From contig OX638330.1 of NCBI GenBank assembly GCA_951812725.1, forward strand, positions 4,133,405 through 4,197,404: a stretch of DNA of 64,000 bases, given 5' to 3'. Every line of letters begins with the position of its first letter. The stretch's first letter is position 1. Below the pieces are notes generated by a model, which was not told the DNA's origin, did no database searches, and saw nothing but the letters and a program-made list of their open reading frames with translations. Below are positions 17,482 to 25,963 of this stretch, one piece after another. Made by a program: the position numbers and the translations under genes. Source of the stretch: an uncultured Caldilineaceae bacterium (GTDB lineage: Bacteria > Chloroflexota > Anaerolineae > Caldilineales > Caldilineaceae).

Positions 17482-17961
17482 GTGACGCAGTATACATCTC
17501 CTCCGGCCATGCAGATCGATGATTCAAAGACCTATACAGCCACGATTCAGACCAACCGCGGCAATATCGTCGTCGACCTCTATGCCGACAAAGTGCCGAA
17601 CACGGTAAACAATTTCGTGGCGCTGGCCCGCGACGGCTTCTACGACGGCATCAGCTTTCACCGCGTGATTGCCGATTTCATGGTCCAGAGCGGCGACCCC
17701 ACAGGCAGCGGACGGGGCGGCCCCGGCTACCGATTCAACGATGAGTTTCATCCTGACCTGGTGCATGACGGCCCCGGCGTACTCAGCATGGCTAACGCCG
17801 GGCCCAATACCAACGGCAGCCAGTTCTTCATCACGCATGTGGCCACCAATTGGCTCGACAACAAACATTCCGTCTTCGGCAAAGTGAGCAGCGGCCAGGA
17901 TGTCGTCGATGCGATTCAGCAAGGAGATGTGATGGAGCGGGTCGAGATAGAGGAGAGTTAG
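17482..17961 (+). CDS. Peptidyl-prolyl cis-trans isomerase, cyclophilin type
   Basis: Catalyses proline isomerisation during protein folding. The 159-residue single-domain protein has the cyclophilin core: GNIVVDLYADKVPNTVNNFV, SFHRVIADFMVQSGDPTG containing the catalytic Arg and the FMQxGD-like motif, GVLSMANAGPNTNGSQFFI and HSVFGKV. There is no signal peptide, so it is probably cytoplasmic. The start is GTG 17482, with AAAGGA about 8 bases upstream. It stands alone, convergent with the ABC exporter operon and separated from it by a symmetrical hairpin. Confidence 0.95.
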   Translation: MTQYTSPPAMQIDDSKTYTATIQTNRGNIVVDLYADKVPNTVNNFVALARDGFYDGISFHRVIADFMVQSGDPTGSGRGGPGYRFNDEFHPDLVHDGPGVLSMANAGPNTNGSQFFITHVATNWLDNKHSVFGKVSSGQDVVDAIQQGDVMERVEIEES

Positions 17962-17970
17962 AGGTTAAGA

Positions 17971-18007
17971 ACGAGGAGTGAGGTACCGAGCGTTTCTCAC
18001 TCCTCGT
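17971..18007. terminator. Hairpin between convergent genes
   Basis: ACGAGGAGTGAG (17971-17982) pairs with CTCACTCCTCGT (17996-18007) over 12 bp. It lies between the cyclophilin and ABC exporter stops and could end transcription from both sides. No T tract follows, so terminator activity is inferred from position. Confidence 0.55.
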
Positions 18008-18017
18008 CCTGGTGTCG

Positions 18018-20030
18018 TCAGTTCAAAACGTAATTTTTGGCCAACGGGTCGCTTTCCACCGCCCACTGCATCGTGTACAACTTGTGGTAGCGGCCTCTTT
18101 GGGCCAGCAGTTCTTCGTGGCTGCCTTCCTCCAGCACGCGCCCCTGATCCAGCACAACAATTTTGTCGGAATTGACTATCGTGTTGAGCCGGTGAGCAAT
18201 GACAAAGCTGGTGCGCCCCTTGAGCAGTCGTTCGAGCCCGGCCTGAATCTGCCGTTCCGTGTTTGTGTCGATTGAACTGGTGGCCTCGTCCAGAATGAGA
18301 ATGCGGGGATCGGCCAACAAGGCGCGTGCGAAGGAGACGATCTGGCGCTGGCCAACGCTCAGATTCACGCCATTTTCCCCCACTTCCGTGTCATAGCCGT
18401 TCTGCAGCTTGCGGATAAACTCATCGGCGCCGACTGCAACCGTTGCAGCCTCTACCTCGGCGTCGGTCGCATCCAACCGGCCGTAGCGGATATTTTCACG
18501 GATGGTACCATCGAAGAGAAAGCTGTCCTGCAGCACAATGCCAATCTGCGCGCGCAGACTGGCTTGCGTGACGTCTCGCACGTCGTGGCCGTCGATGAGC
18601 ACCGCTCCGCCTGTCACATCAAAGAAACGGGCGACAAGGCGAATCACAGTGCTCTTGCCGGCGCCGGTCTCGCCAACCAGGGCGATACGCTCGCCTGGCT
18701 CGGCGTTGATTGTTACGCCGCGCAGGACAGGCTCGTCGACCTTATAGTTAAAGTGAACATGCTCCAAGTCCACGCGGCCGGTAATCGGCGGCAGCGGAAA
18801 GGCCTGGGGCGCGTCCTGCAGGTCCGGCTCGGTGTCGAGCAGGGCGAAGAGGCGCTCGCTGGCGGCCATTGCGGCTTGAAAGGTATAGTAGCGTCGAGAA
18901 AGCTCGCGAATCGGATCGAAGAAACGCTCCACCCAGATCACGAAAGCGGCGAGTACGCCTGCGGTCAGCTGGTCGCCCAGGATCAGCCATCCGCCGAGCC
19001 CGACCACCAGCGCGGTCGCGAGCGAGCCGATAAAATCGACCCCGGGGAAGAAGAAGGCAGCCAACTGGGTGGTGCGCACATTGGCGTCAAAATAGGAACG
19101 GTTGAGATCTTCGAAGTGGCTCGAGTTGGCCTGCTCGCGCGAGAAACTTTTCGTTACACGGATGCCGGTGATCGACTCGTTGAGAAAACCATTGATCAGC
19201 GACAGGCGCTGCCGCGCGGCGCGATAGGCTTGGCGAACATAGCGACGGAAGTAGCTGGTCAACGCGACCATAAACGGCAGCATCGCAAACGTTACCAGCG
19301 CCAACTGCCAGTTCAGGAACAACATTGCCACGACAATCCCAATCAGAACGAATACCGAGCGGGCCAGCCCCGTGATCGACCAGGTTACAAAATCCTGGAG
19401 CACGCTGACATCGCTGATGAGCCGGCTCATGAGGCGGCCCACACTGTAGTCGTTGAAGAAGCTCAGCGACAGCGTGTGCAGATGGCCGAAGAGTTGGCTG
19501 CGCACGTCGGTCACGATTCGTGTGCCGGCATAGGCCATCACCGTGAGGCGGGCGCGGTTCGTAATCCACTCCAGCGAGATCGCGCCCAGAAAGAGGAAGG
19601 CCCAAAAGCGCAGAGTTCCTACATTGCCGGCGCGGATACCGTCGTCAATCGCCCGCTGGATCATCCATGGCGTTGCCACGCTCATTACAGAAGTTACGAT
19701 AATCAAGAGGAGAGAGATAACGAACTCCCGCTTGTAGACGGCCACATACACCATTAATCGTTTGACCAGGCGGCCGTCATAGGTCTTCTCCTGCGCCTCC
19801 TCTTCTTCCGGCAACAGGTCCTGTATCTTACGCTCCCGGCGCAGCCTTTCCTGCTCCCCCGCCGACAGACTACTGTCCGGGCCGGATCGGGGCACCTGGT
19901 CGCGGCCGAACGCATCGCGCTGGCGGGGAAGTTTCTCAGTCACCATGTCTGTCTCCCTTTGCGGGGAGGAGTACTGCCCATTTCCCGTGTACGAGTGAGC
20001 AGCTCCGCCACTGCCATTCGAGTTGCTCAT
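18018..20030 (-). CDS. ABC exporter, permease-ATPase subunit (canonical catalytic site)
   Basis: Half-transporter of 670 residues. A hydrophilic N-terminal extension of ~110 residues precedes six membrane helices (about 120-420) and a nucleotide-binding domain with Walker A GETGAGKST, Q-loop IVLQDSFLF, Walker B LILDEATSSID and H-loop VIAHRL. The signature motif is altered to LSVGQ. Its partner at 20032-21921 has the reverse pattern, so together they look like an asymmetric heterodimeric exporter (BmrCD/TM287-288 type). The ATG at 20030 comes one base after the partner's stop, implying translational coupling; the frame opens further upstream only over the partner gene. Substrate unknown; drugs or lipids are typical. 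Confidence 0.92.
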   Translation of the reverse strand: MSNSNGSGGAAHSYTGNGQYSSPQRETDMVTEKLPRQRDAFGRDQVPRSGPDSSLSAGEQERLRRERKIQDLLPEEEEAQEKTYDGRLVKRLMVYVAVYKREFVISLLLIIVTSVMSVATPWMIQRAIDDGIRAGNVGTLRFWAFLFLGAISLEWITNRARLTVMAYAGTRIVTDVRSQLFGHLHTLSLSFFNDYSVGRLMSRLISDVSVLQDFVTWSITGLARSVFVLIGIVVAMLFLNWQLALVTFAMLPFMVALTSYFRRYVRQAYRAARQRLSLINGFLNESITGIRVTKSFSREQANSSHFEDLNRSYFDANVRTTQLAAFFFPGVDFIGSLATALVVGLGGWLILGDQLTAGVLAAFVIWVERFFDPIRELSRRYYTFQAAMAASERLFALLDTEPDLQDAPQAFPLPPITGRVDLEHVHFNYKVDEPVLRGVTINAEPGERIALVGETGAGKSTVIRLVARFFDVTGGAVLIDGHDVRDVTQASLRAQIGIVLQDSFLFDGTIRENIRYGRLDATDAEVEAATVAVGADEFIRKLQNGYDTEVGENGVNLSVGQRQIVSFARALLADPRILILDEATSSIDTNTERQIQAGLERLLKGRTSFVIAHRLNTIVNSDKIVVLDQGRVLEEGSHEELLAQRGRYHKLYTMQWAVESDPLAKNYVLN

Positions 20031-20031
20031 C

Positions 20032-21921
20032 TTAGTTTTTCCCTTCATCCACGGCGCCGGCGATAGAAAGAGGACTGACTGGAGACTCAACAGACTCAAC
20101 CGCGCTATTCGCCACCGCTTCGGCGGGCTCACGCAGCTGCTCTTCCAACGCTGCGAATTCCTCTTGATCGCGCAGTTGCAGATCGTAGATATGACGGTAG
20201 TGCCCTCTCGCGGCCAACAACTCGTCGTGACGCCCCCTTTCGACGATGCGGCCACCATCCAGCACGAAGATCTGGTCCGCATTCTTAAGGGTGAGCAGAC
20301 GCTGGGCGATAATAAAAGTTGTGCGTCCTTCCATCAGCACGCTAAGTGCCTGCTGGATCAGATGCTCCGTCTCTGTGTCCACGCTGCTGGTGGAGTCGTC
20401 CAGAATCAGGATGCGGGGCGCGTAGAGCAGGGCGCGTGCGATCGCTACCCGCTGCTTCTGTCCGCCGCTCAGGGTTACGCCCCGCTCGCCAATCACGGTC
20501 TCGTATCCGGCGGGGAAATCCATAATGAAATCGTGCGCACAAGCCGCTTTGGCCGCTTCGACAATTGCGTCTGGCGTAGCGGCCGGCCTACCATAGGCGA
20601 TATTCTCGGCGATCGTCACCCCGAACAGGAATGGGTCCTGCAGGACGATTCCGATTTGTTGGCGCAAACTGTCAAACGTCAGGCTGCGCACGTCATGGCC
20701 GTCGATGCGAACGATGCCGTTGAATGGGTCATAGAAGCGGGGGATGAGATTGGTGATGGTTGATTTGCCACTTCCTGTCGGGCCGATTAGCGCGACAGTC
20801 TGACCCGGCTCCACCGCAAAGTTAATGTCGTCGAGCGCCCGCGGCCCGCCCTCATATCCAAAACTGACTTGCTCAAAGGTGACCGCGCCTTGCGCCTCTT
20901 GCAGAACGACGGCGTTTTCCTGTTCCTCCACCTCGGTGGGCGTGTCGATAATCTCAAACACGCGTGTGGCGCTGGCCCCGGAAGTGGCAGCCATGTTGAC
21001 CAGGAAACCCAGCCGCTGCACCGGGCCATTGAGCATCATCACATAGGCCACCATCGCAAAGAGCGACCCGATCGTTACCGTGCCCTCGATCGCCAGCGGG
21101 CCCCCAACCAGCAGGAGGAGAAAGATGCTGATCATGAGGATGAACGTGAACGTGGGCCAGTTGTTCGCCCAGATCTTGATAATGCCGAAACGCTTGGTGA
21201 ACCAGTCTTCGTTGGCCGCGTTAAACTTTCGCAACTCGTCGGCCTCACGCGCAAACGCCTTCACCACCTGGATGCCGGTCATGCTCTCTTGCATGGTGGA
21301 GGAAAGCTGGCCCATCTGCTCCTGAACGCGCTTGAAGCGGGGCCGGATCACCATGCCGAAGCGCAGCGTCAGCGCCAGGAGCAGGGCCAGCGGAATCAGC
21401 GCGAACAGCGAGAGGCTGAAACTCTCCAGCACCAGTGCGACAATCACGCCCCCGAGCAGCAACAACGTCGACAACAGATCCATCAATCCCATGCCGGCGA
21501 AGCGCTCGGTCTCGGTGATATCGCTCGTAGCCCGGCTCATCATATCGCCGGTCTGCGAGCGGTCGTGAAAGGCAAAGGGAAGCCGCTGTGTTGCGTTGTA
21601 GAAATGGTTGCGCAGGTCATAGGCGACGCGATGGGTCAGCCACTCACCGTAATAGCGCTGACCGTATGCGGCGACGCCGCGCACTACCGCAATGCCGAGA
21701 ATCCACCCGGCGGCGGCAAAGAGCGCGGAGGCGCGCTGTCCGCCGATGCCCTGGTCGATGGCGTCCTTCAGTATCTGGGGGATGTACAGATTGAGCAGAG
21801 AAGCAAAGAGTACCGAGACATAGGCAAAGGCCGCCTGCTTCCAATAGGGACGCAGATAGCCGATAAGCCGCCGGTAAACGTCTTTGCGGGCCTTCGGTTG
21901 TTTGGGAGTTTCCATCTTCAT
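20032..21921 (-). CDS. ABC exporter, permease-ATPase subunit (degenerate catalytic site)
   Basis: Half-transporter of 629 residues: six membrane helices in residues about 25-330, then a nucleotide-binding domain. Walker A GPTGSGKST and signature LSGGQKQ are intact, but Walker B reads LILDDSTSS with Asp in place of the catalytic Glu, and the H-loop reads IIAQRL with Gln in place of His. These are the hallmarks of the non-hydrolysing site in heterodimeric exporters, complemented by the LSVGQ signature of the downstream subunit. Start ATG 21921 has GGAG about 7 bases upstream. First gene of a two-gene operon with its own promoter and operator-like repeats. Confidence 0.92.
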   Translation of the reverse strand: MKMETPKQPKARKDVYRRLIGYLRPYWKQAAFAYVSVLFASLLNLYIPQILKDAIDQGIGGQRASALFAAAGWILGIAVVRGVAAYGQRYYGEWLTHRVAYDLRNHFYNATQRLPFAFHDRSQTGDMMSRATSDITETERFAGMGLMDLLSTLLLLGGVIVALVLESFSLSLFALIPLALLLALTLRFGMVIRPRFKRVQEQMGQLSSTMQESMTGIQVVKAFAREADELRKFNAANEDWFTKRFGIIKIWANNWPTFTFILMISIFLLLLVGGPLAIEGTVTIGSLFAMVAYVMMLNGPVQRLGFLVNMAATSGASATRVFEIIDTPTEVEEQENAVVLQEAQGAVTFEQVSFGYEGGPRALDDINFAVEPGQTVALIGPTGSGKSTITNLIPRFYDPFNGIVRIDGHDVRSLTFDSLRQQIGIVLQDPFLFGVTIAENIAYGRPAATPDAIVEAAKAACAHDFIMDFPAGYETVIGERGVTLSGGQKQRVAIARALLYAPRILILDDSTSSVDTETEHLIQQALSVLMEGRTTFIIAQRLLTLKNADQIFVLDGGRIVERGRHDELLAARGHYRHIYDLQLRDQEEFAALEEQLREPAEAVANSAVESVESPVSPLSIAGAVDEGKN

Positions 21922-21968
21922 TTCTTTCTCCGCTAAACCGCTGACGTGTATGTGTTTTCTAAACCGCT

Positions 21969-21999
21969 ACAGTAATACTGTGAAACAGTAATACAGTTT
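21969..21999. promoter_or_regulatory. Operator-like inverted repeats upstream of the ABC exporter
   Basis: ACAGTA-A-TACTGT (21969-21981) is a perfect palindrome with one central base. It is followed by AAACAGTAATACAGTTT (21983-21999), a near-identical second site. The second site covers the -10 box of the predicted minus-strand promoter and the first lies just downstream, the usual layout for a dimeric repressor. The regulator is not encoded nearby. Confidence 0.6.
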
Positions 22000-22023
22000 A
22001 GCAGATCCGGGCGTCGTTGTAAA
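21995..22023 (-). promoter_or_regulatory. Promoter of the ABC exporter operon
   Basis: On the minus strand, -35 TTTACA (22023-22018) and -10 TAAACT (22000-21995) are separated by exactly 17 bp, about 75 bp upstream of ATG 21921. The -10 overlaps the inverted repeat at 21983-21999. Confidence 0.6.
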
Positions 22024-22266
22024 CCCATAGGGGTCACTCTGCAATTACGAAAATGTGATTTCGTTCCCATCGCGTAGGTGCTACGTATGGAGATCGCATG
22101 GTTGGCGCGCGGGGCCCTGTCAGTGACGTTGACGAGGGAGCTGGAGGGCGGATGCTGAATCAGTATGAATGTGCGGTATACTGTGCAGGACGGGGGAAGA
22201 AGGCATGACAGTTTGCCCTTGCTGTATCCTTGTCTACGTTGGGATTTTCTTGATTTCGAGGTTGCC

Positions 22267-22440
22267 ATGATTGACAGATGGACTAGTGGTGGAGTGCGGA
22301 TGCTCGCGGCTGTGTTGGACAATCTGATCGATGTGGTGGGCGAGAACGAAAATCACCCCCCGGCCTCCTTGATGGAGGTTATTGGCGTCCTGATCGAGAA
22401 ATATGAGGACAAATACGTTCCGGAACTGACAGAACTGTAG
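22267..22440 (+). pseudogene. HigA-like antitoxin remnant (N-terminal part only)
   Basis: About 57 residues from ATG 22267, or 46 from ATG 22300. The segment with DNLIDVVGENENHP and VLIEKYEDKYVPEL resembles the N-terminal helical region of HigA-family antitoxins, which is normally followed by a helix-turn-helix domain. Here the frame stops at 22440 and no helix-turn-helix follows in any frame I checked; no toxin gene lies upstream. It is therefore probably a decayed antitoxin, though a short expressed protein cannot be excluded. The region 22024-22266 shows nothing else. Confidence 0.4.
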
Positions 22441-22516
22441 ATGTTAGCTGACGGGAAAATCGATAAGTGAACAAAATATGGCAAGATAACTTTTAAGCCC
22501 AATGTCATACCGAAAT

Positions 22517-22531
22517 AGCATTTCGGAGAGA
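22517..22531 (+). repeat. 15-bp direct repeat, left copy
   Basis: AGCATTTCGGAGAGA, repeated exactly at 23588-23602. The two copies bracket the HEPN/MNT genes. The left copy is also half of a small palindrome, CGAAAT-AGC-ATTTCG (22511-22525). Confidence 0.55.
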
Positions 22532-22620
22532 AGTGGTACGGAACGGCAGCAGTTCTGTTGATGGAAGATAGTCGGGCCTTGATGCAGCGGCTTCAAACTT
22601 AGAAGACGATTCTGATTTGG

Positions 22621-22800
22621 ATGAGGTGGTTGGGGGGGGACACAGCGTTTCGAGAGCATTTTGAAATTCGTGCGCAACTACCAGAGGAGGACGGCTCTGA
22701 AGGAAGCGAAGGCTTACGCTATGAGGTTGCCTGTAGGGTTTATGTCGCAGGCCATGAAGAAGAAGTACTGAATAGCAAGTTTTATGGGGACTCTCCATGA
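22621..22800 (+). CDS. Short unrecognised ORF overlapping the HEPN start
   Basis: A 59-residue frame from ATG 22621 whose stop TGA (22798-22800) overlaps the ATG of the HEPN gene in an ATGA arrangement. It is acidic (EIRAQLPEEDGSEG), with a strand-like segment YEVACRVYVAG. The overlap suggests translational coupling, as in real operons, but the upstream part of the frame is cut by a stop at about 22600-22602, so it may be the tail of a broken gene. I recognise no family. Confidence 0.3.
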   Translation: MRWLGGDTAFREHFEIRAQLPEEDGSEGSEGLRYEVACRVYVAGHEEEVLNSKFYGDSP

Positions 22801-23222
22801 GCAGTCAGGACATCCGCTGGATTCAAAGAGCCAATCAGTTTGACAAGGCGTTCTCCCAATTGAAGGAAGCTGTCGAACTAGCGGGGCGGCGACAACTCTC
22901 GCGGTTGGAAGCCCAAGGGTTGATACAGGGCTTTGAATACACGCATGAATTGGCGTGGAAGACACTGAAGGACTTTCTTGAAGCGCGCGGAGTGCGTGAA
23001 TTGTACGGATCGAGAGACTCGACCCGTGCAGCATTCAGGGCGAGATTGATCGAGAACGGCGACACTTGGATGGATATGATCCAGAGCAGAAACTTGACGA
23101 CTCATACCTACAATGAGACGACTGCCGCCCAAATCGTTGCTGCGATTCTCGAATCATACTTTGCGGAATTTCAGGCATTGCAGGTCAGACTGACATCTCT
23201 GCGACTGGAGGAGGCGTCATGA
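22797..23222 (+). CDS. HEPN-domain protein of the HI0074 family (toxin candidate)
   Basis: A 141-residue all-helical protein matching nucleotidyltransferase substrate-binding proteins of the HI0074 type: GFEYTHELAWKTLKDFL and a C-terminal helix with SRNLTTHTYNE. RNLTTH fits the R-x4-H motif of HEPN ribonucleases. In HEPN/MNT systems the HEPN protein is usually the toxin, an RNase blocked by adenylylation from the MNT partner. It overlaps the downstream MNT gene by 4 bases (ATGA), which is typical. Flanking 15-bp direct repeats suggest the pair could have moved as a unit. Toxicity is inferred from the family only. Confidence 0.88.
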   Translation: MSSQDIRWIQRANQFDKAFSQLKEAVELAGRRQLSRLEAQGLIQGFEYTHELAWKTLKDFLEARGVRELYGSRDSTRAAFRARLIENGDTWMDMIQSRNLTTHTYNETTAAQIVAAILESYFAEFQALQVRLTSLRLEEAS

Positions 23223-23581
23223 CCACTTCTCCTCGACCTCGCTCGAAAAGTGGTTTGTCCGAGTCCGTAATAGAGAAGATATGCGGCGTCTTCGTCAAGT
23301 ATCCAGAGGTGGAAAAAGCGGTGCTGTACGGCTCGCGCGCCAAGGGCGATTATTGGAATGGTTCCGACATCGATCTGACCCTCTGCGGCGGCGGCGATTT
23401 GACGCTGAGCGTGCGCAACAGAATCGCTGTTGAACTAGATGACTTGCTCCTGCCATACATGATCGACCTTTCGATATTTCGCGACATCAGTGACCCTGAC
23501 ATGATTGCGCACATTCAGCGTGTTGGGACGCCAGTGTATGAAAAGCCACAACAGTTGAAGGACGAGGGGAGCACTGGATAA
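23219..23581 (+). CDS. MNT-type minimal nucleotidyltransferase (antitoxin candidate)
   Basis: A 120-residue DNA-polymerase-beta-fold nucleotidyltransferase. The signature GSRAKGDYWNGSDIDL is an exact GS-x10-D-x-D motif, and a third acidic residue is expected in MIDLSIF. In characterised HEPN/MNT pairs this enzyme adds AMP to a tyrosine near the HEPN active site and so neutralises it; the partner here has a matching tyrosine two residues after the histidine of RNLTTH. Its start overlaps the HEPN stop by 4 bases. Preceded and followed by direct repeats at 22517 and 23588. Confidence 0.88.
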   Translation: MTTSPRPRSKSGLSESVIEKICGVFVKYPEVEKAVLYGSRAKGDYWNGSDIDLTLCGGGDLTLSVRNRIAVELDDLLLPYMIDLSIFRDISDPDMIAHIQRVGTPVYEKPQQLKDEGSTG

Positions 23582-23587
23582 TCAGAC

Positions 23588-23602
23588 AGCATTTCGGAGA
23601 GA
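23588..23602 (+). repeat. 15-bp direct repeat, right copy
   Basis: Exact copy of the repeat at 22517-22531, beginning seven bases after the MNT stop. Confidence 0.55.
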
Positions 23603-23775
23603 CGGAAAGCTTTGAAGCGCGTAGTGGCTTATGCAATCCGTCTCTGTCAATTACACAGCCCCGATGCTAAAGTGCTCGAATCAGCAGCATACGTATGAAC
23701 CTGATCCCCTTTGCCCGCAGCCTGATTGCGCTTCTCGGGAGCAGGGATGCATGAAACCACTCCAGCGGAGGAACC

Positions 23776-24867
23776 ATGACTTATAGGGTAGCTATTATCG
23801 GACATACAGGCCGGGGCAATTACGGGCACTATGTCGACGAGGCATTTGTCGGCGTGGAGGGCGCTTCTATCGTTGCTCTCGCCGACCCGGATGACTCAGG
23901 CCGCCAGCAAGCTATCGAACGCACCGGCGCCGCCAAGGGATATGCCGACTACCGGCAGATGTTGGCGGCAGAGCGTCCCGACATAACCGTCATCGCCACG
24001 CGAGAGATCGGGGATCACTATGAATTGGCCATGGCGGCGGCGGCTGAAACCCATATCTACATCGAGAAGCCGGTGGCAGCCTCGCCCGCGCAAGTCGATG
24101 AGATGACGGCGGTCTGCGAACGGAACGGGAAACTGCTCATCGTCGCTTGTCCCTGGCGGGGCCATCCCCCCATCCAGCATGTCGCTATTCCCCTCATCAA
24201 GGGCGGTAAAATCGGCGAACCCCGCCTCGCCCGCATCCATGGCATGAACGGCCATGAAGGGGGCAACCAGCTTTTCCTCGACCTCTATCCCCACTTTTTC
24301 GACTTTCTGTGGCAGGTCTGGGGCCAGCCGCTCTGGTGTCACGCCCACATATCTCAGGATGGCCGCGACGCCACACCGCAGGATCTCATGCAGGGCTCTG
24401 AAGGGATGGGATTGGTCGCGGGCAACGGTATACGCGCCTATTATGTGTTCAACGATGGTTTCGCGGCCGACTTTGAATCCTACGAAGGCGACCACAAGGA
24501 GCGACCATACCGAATCGACATCCACGGAACCAAGGGCACGCTCTCACTGCCCGGGCCGATGAGCAATCAGCCGGACATCTATTACCACCCGCTCGTCAGC
24601 CCCGGTCTCTTCAACGATGACCGCTGGCAGGTTATTGCGGCCGATCCGCCGCCGGACGACTATAAGTGGGTGAACGCCCACCATCGAATGGCGCGCTCGA
24701 TGCTCGACTTGCTCGACGGGCGGGAACCGGCGTTCCCGCTACTGGATGGGCGTACCGCCCGCCGCCATCTCGAATGGGCCATGGCCGCGCACGCCTCCCA
24801 CATCGCCGGCGCGCGCGTGGCGCTGCCGTTGGCCGACCCGCACAACCCGTTTGACTCCTGGCGGTGA
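23776..24867 (+). CDS. Gfo/Idh/MocA family oxidoreductase
   Basis: A 363-residue NAD(P)-dependent sugar or cyclitol oxidoreductase. The N-terminal Rossmann region begins YRVAIIGHTGRGNYG, a variant of GxGxxG, followed by ALADPD. The family Lys-Pro motif appears in YIEKPVAA, and the C-terminal alpha/beta domain holds GNQLFLDLYPHFFDFLW, where a His is a likely catalytic residue. Start ATG 23776 has GGAGGAA 4-5 bases upstream. It is 79 bp upstream of a PhyH gene on the same strand; the two may act on one substrate, an oxidation plus a hydroxylation. Substrate unknown. Confidence 0.9.
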   Translation: MTYRVAIIGHTGRGNYGHYVDEAFVGVEGASIVALADPDDSGRQQAIERTGAAKGYADYRQMLAAERPDITVIATREIGDHYELAMAAAAETHIYIEKPVAASPAQVDEMTAVCERNGKLLIVACPWRGHPPIQHVAIPLIKGGKIGEPRLARIHGMNGHEGGNQLFLDLYPHFFDFLWQVWGQPLWCHAHISQDGRDATPQDLMQGSEGMGLVAGNGIRAYYVFNDGFAADFESYEGDHKERPYRIDIHGTKGTLSLPGPMSNQPDIYYHPLVSPGLFNDDRWQVIAADPPPDDYKWVNAHHRMARSMLDLLDGREPAFPLLDGRTARRHLEWAMAAHASHIAGARVALPLADPHNPFDSWR

Positions 24868-24910
24868 AAGGGCAGATCAGCCGCTCAATAGGGAGAACAC
24901 AGTTTAAGGG

Positions 24911-24931
24911 GCCCGGCTCGAACCGGGCACT
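24911..24931 (+). promoter_or_regulatory. Small hairpin in the leader before PhyH gene 3
   Basis: GCCCGG and CCGGGC around a CTCGAA loop lie about 15-20 bases before the start codon region, just ahead of the AGGGAGAG ribosome-binding site. It could influence initiation or mark a processing point; there is no T tract, so a terminator is unlikely. Confidence 0.3.
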
Positions 24932-24946
24932 AAGGGAGAGAACTTC

Positions 24947-25963
24947 ATGCAACCTTTTCTTGATTCGACCGATATTCTGAACGATGGGGATGAACTGCAT
25001 CGACGCATGGACCGGGACGGCTATCTGTTCATACGCGGGCTGCTCCCTGGCGCGGTTGTCGATGGCCTGCGCATGCAAATCCTGGAGATCGCGAGTGGGG
25101 CCGGTTGGGTCCAGCCTGACACGTCTCTTGCAGACGCCATGGCCGACCTGAACGGTTTCTGCGTCGAACCGGAGCCGGAATACATGCGGAAGTATCACGC
25201 CATGTACAAGCTGCCCGAGTTCCACGCCATCCAGCATCACCCTAACCTGATCGGCCTGTTTGAACGCATGTTGGGCGAGGCGGTACTGCCCCATCCCCGC
25301 ATTATTGGGCGCACGATCTTTCCTCAGCGTGAAGCTTTCACTACGCCGCCACACCAGGACTTTATCCCGATTCAGGGAACTGCGGACACGTATACGGCGT
25401 GGATCCCGTTGGGCGAATTGCCCACCGAATTGGGGGGGCTACAGATAGCGGCCGGGTCACATCAGCGCGGCGTCTACGACTTCCAACCGGCGATGGGGGC
25501 AGGGGGACTGGAGGTGATCGACCCGCTCGACGGCACCTGGGCCTACAGCCCGTTCCAAATGGGGGACGTGCTCATCTTCCATAGCATGACTGTCCACAAG
25601 GGAATGCCCAACAGCTCGGACCGGCTACGGATGTCGATGGATGCCCGCTACCAGAAGGCGAGCGAACCGATTGCGCCCGGCAGCTTGCAACCGCACAGCC
25701 AACCCAGCACGTGGGACGAGGTTTACGAGGATTGGCCAGACCTGGACCTGAAATACTACTGGCGCAAATGGGACCTCGAGGTGCGCGAATACGATAACAG
25801 CTACCATGACAAGCGCGACGAGATGGCGATAAAGATGGCAAAAGAAGGGGATACGCGCGCCATCTCTACGCTCCAGCGTATCATTGCCCGCAACGAGAAC
25901 GCTGACAAGCGCCGGGAGGCCGAGGCGTTGCTGGCCGAACTGCAACTGCCGGCCAATGCTTAG
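24947..25963 (+). CDS. Phytanoyl-CoA dioxygenase (PhyH) family protein 3
   Basis: A 338-residue Fe(II)/2-oxoglutarate oxygenase. HQD (about residues 136-138) follows TTPP; the distal His is in MTVHKG (217) and the cosubstrate Arg in LRMSMD (228). The conserved ELGGLQIAAGSH lies between. A charged C-terminal tail of ~60 residues, rich in Lys, Glu and Ala, is longer than in PhyH 4 (50735) but the two otherwise share ligand spacing and motifs and are probably paralogues. Start ATG 24947 has AGGGAGAG upstream. It follows the Gfo/Idh/MocA gene and is likely co-transcribed. Confidence 0.9.
   Translation: MQPFLDSTDILNDGDELHRRMDRDGYLFIRGLLPGAVVDGLRMQILEIASGAGWVQPDTSLADAMADLNGFCVEPEPEYMRKYHAMYKLPEFHAIQHHPNLIGLFERMLGEAVLPHPRIIGRTIFPQREAFTTPPHQDFIPIQGTADTYTAWIPLGELPTELGGLQIAAGSHQRGVYDFQPAMGAGGLEVIDPLDGTWAYSPFQMGDVLIFHSMTVHKGMPNSSDRLRMSMDARYQKASEPIAPGSLQPHSQPSTWDEVYEDWPDLDLKYYWRKWDLEVREYDNSYHDKRDEMAIKMAKEGDTRAISTLQRIIARNENADKRREAEALLAELQLPANA

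Noticed and set aside
18564..19757. 397-residue plus-strand open frame
   Set aside because: Antisense to the well-supported ABC exporter subunit; no domain.
22504..22797. 97-residue minus-strand open frame in the toxin-antitoxin region
   Set aside because: No ribosome-binding site or family; it runs against the coupled plus-strand HEPN/MNT genes.
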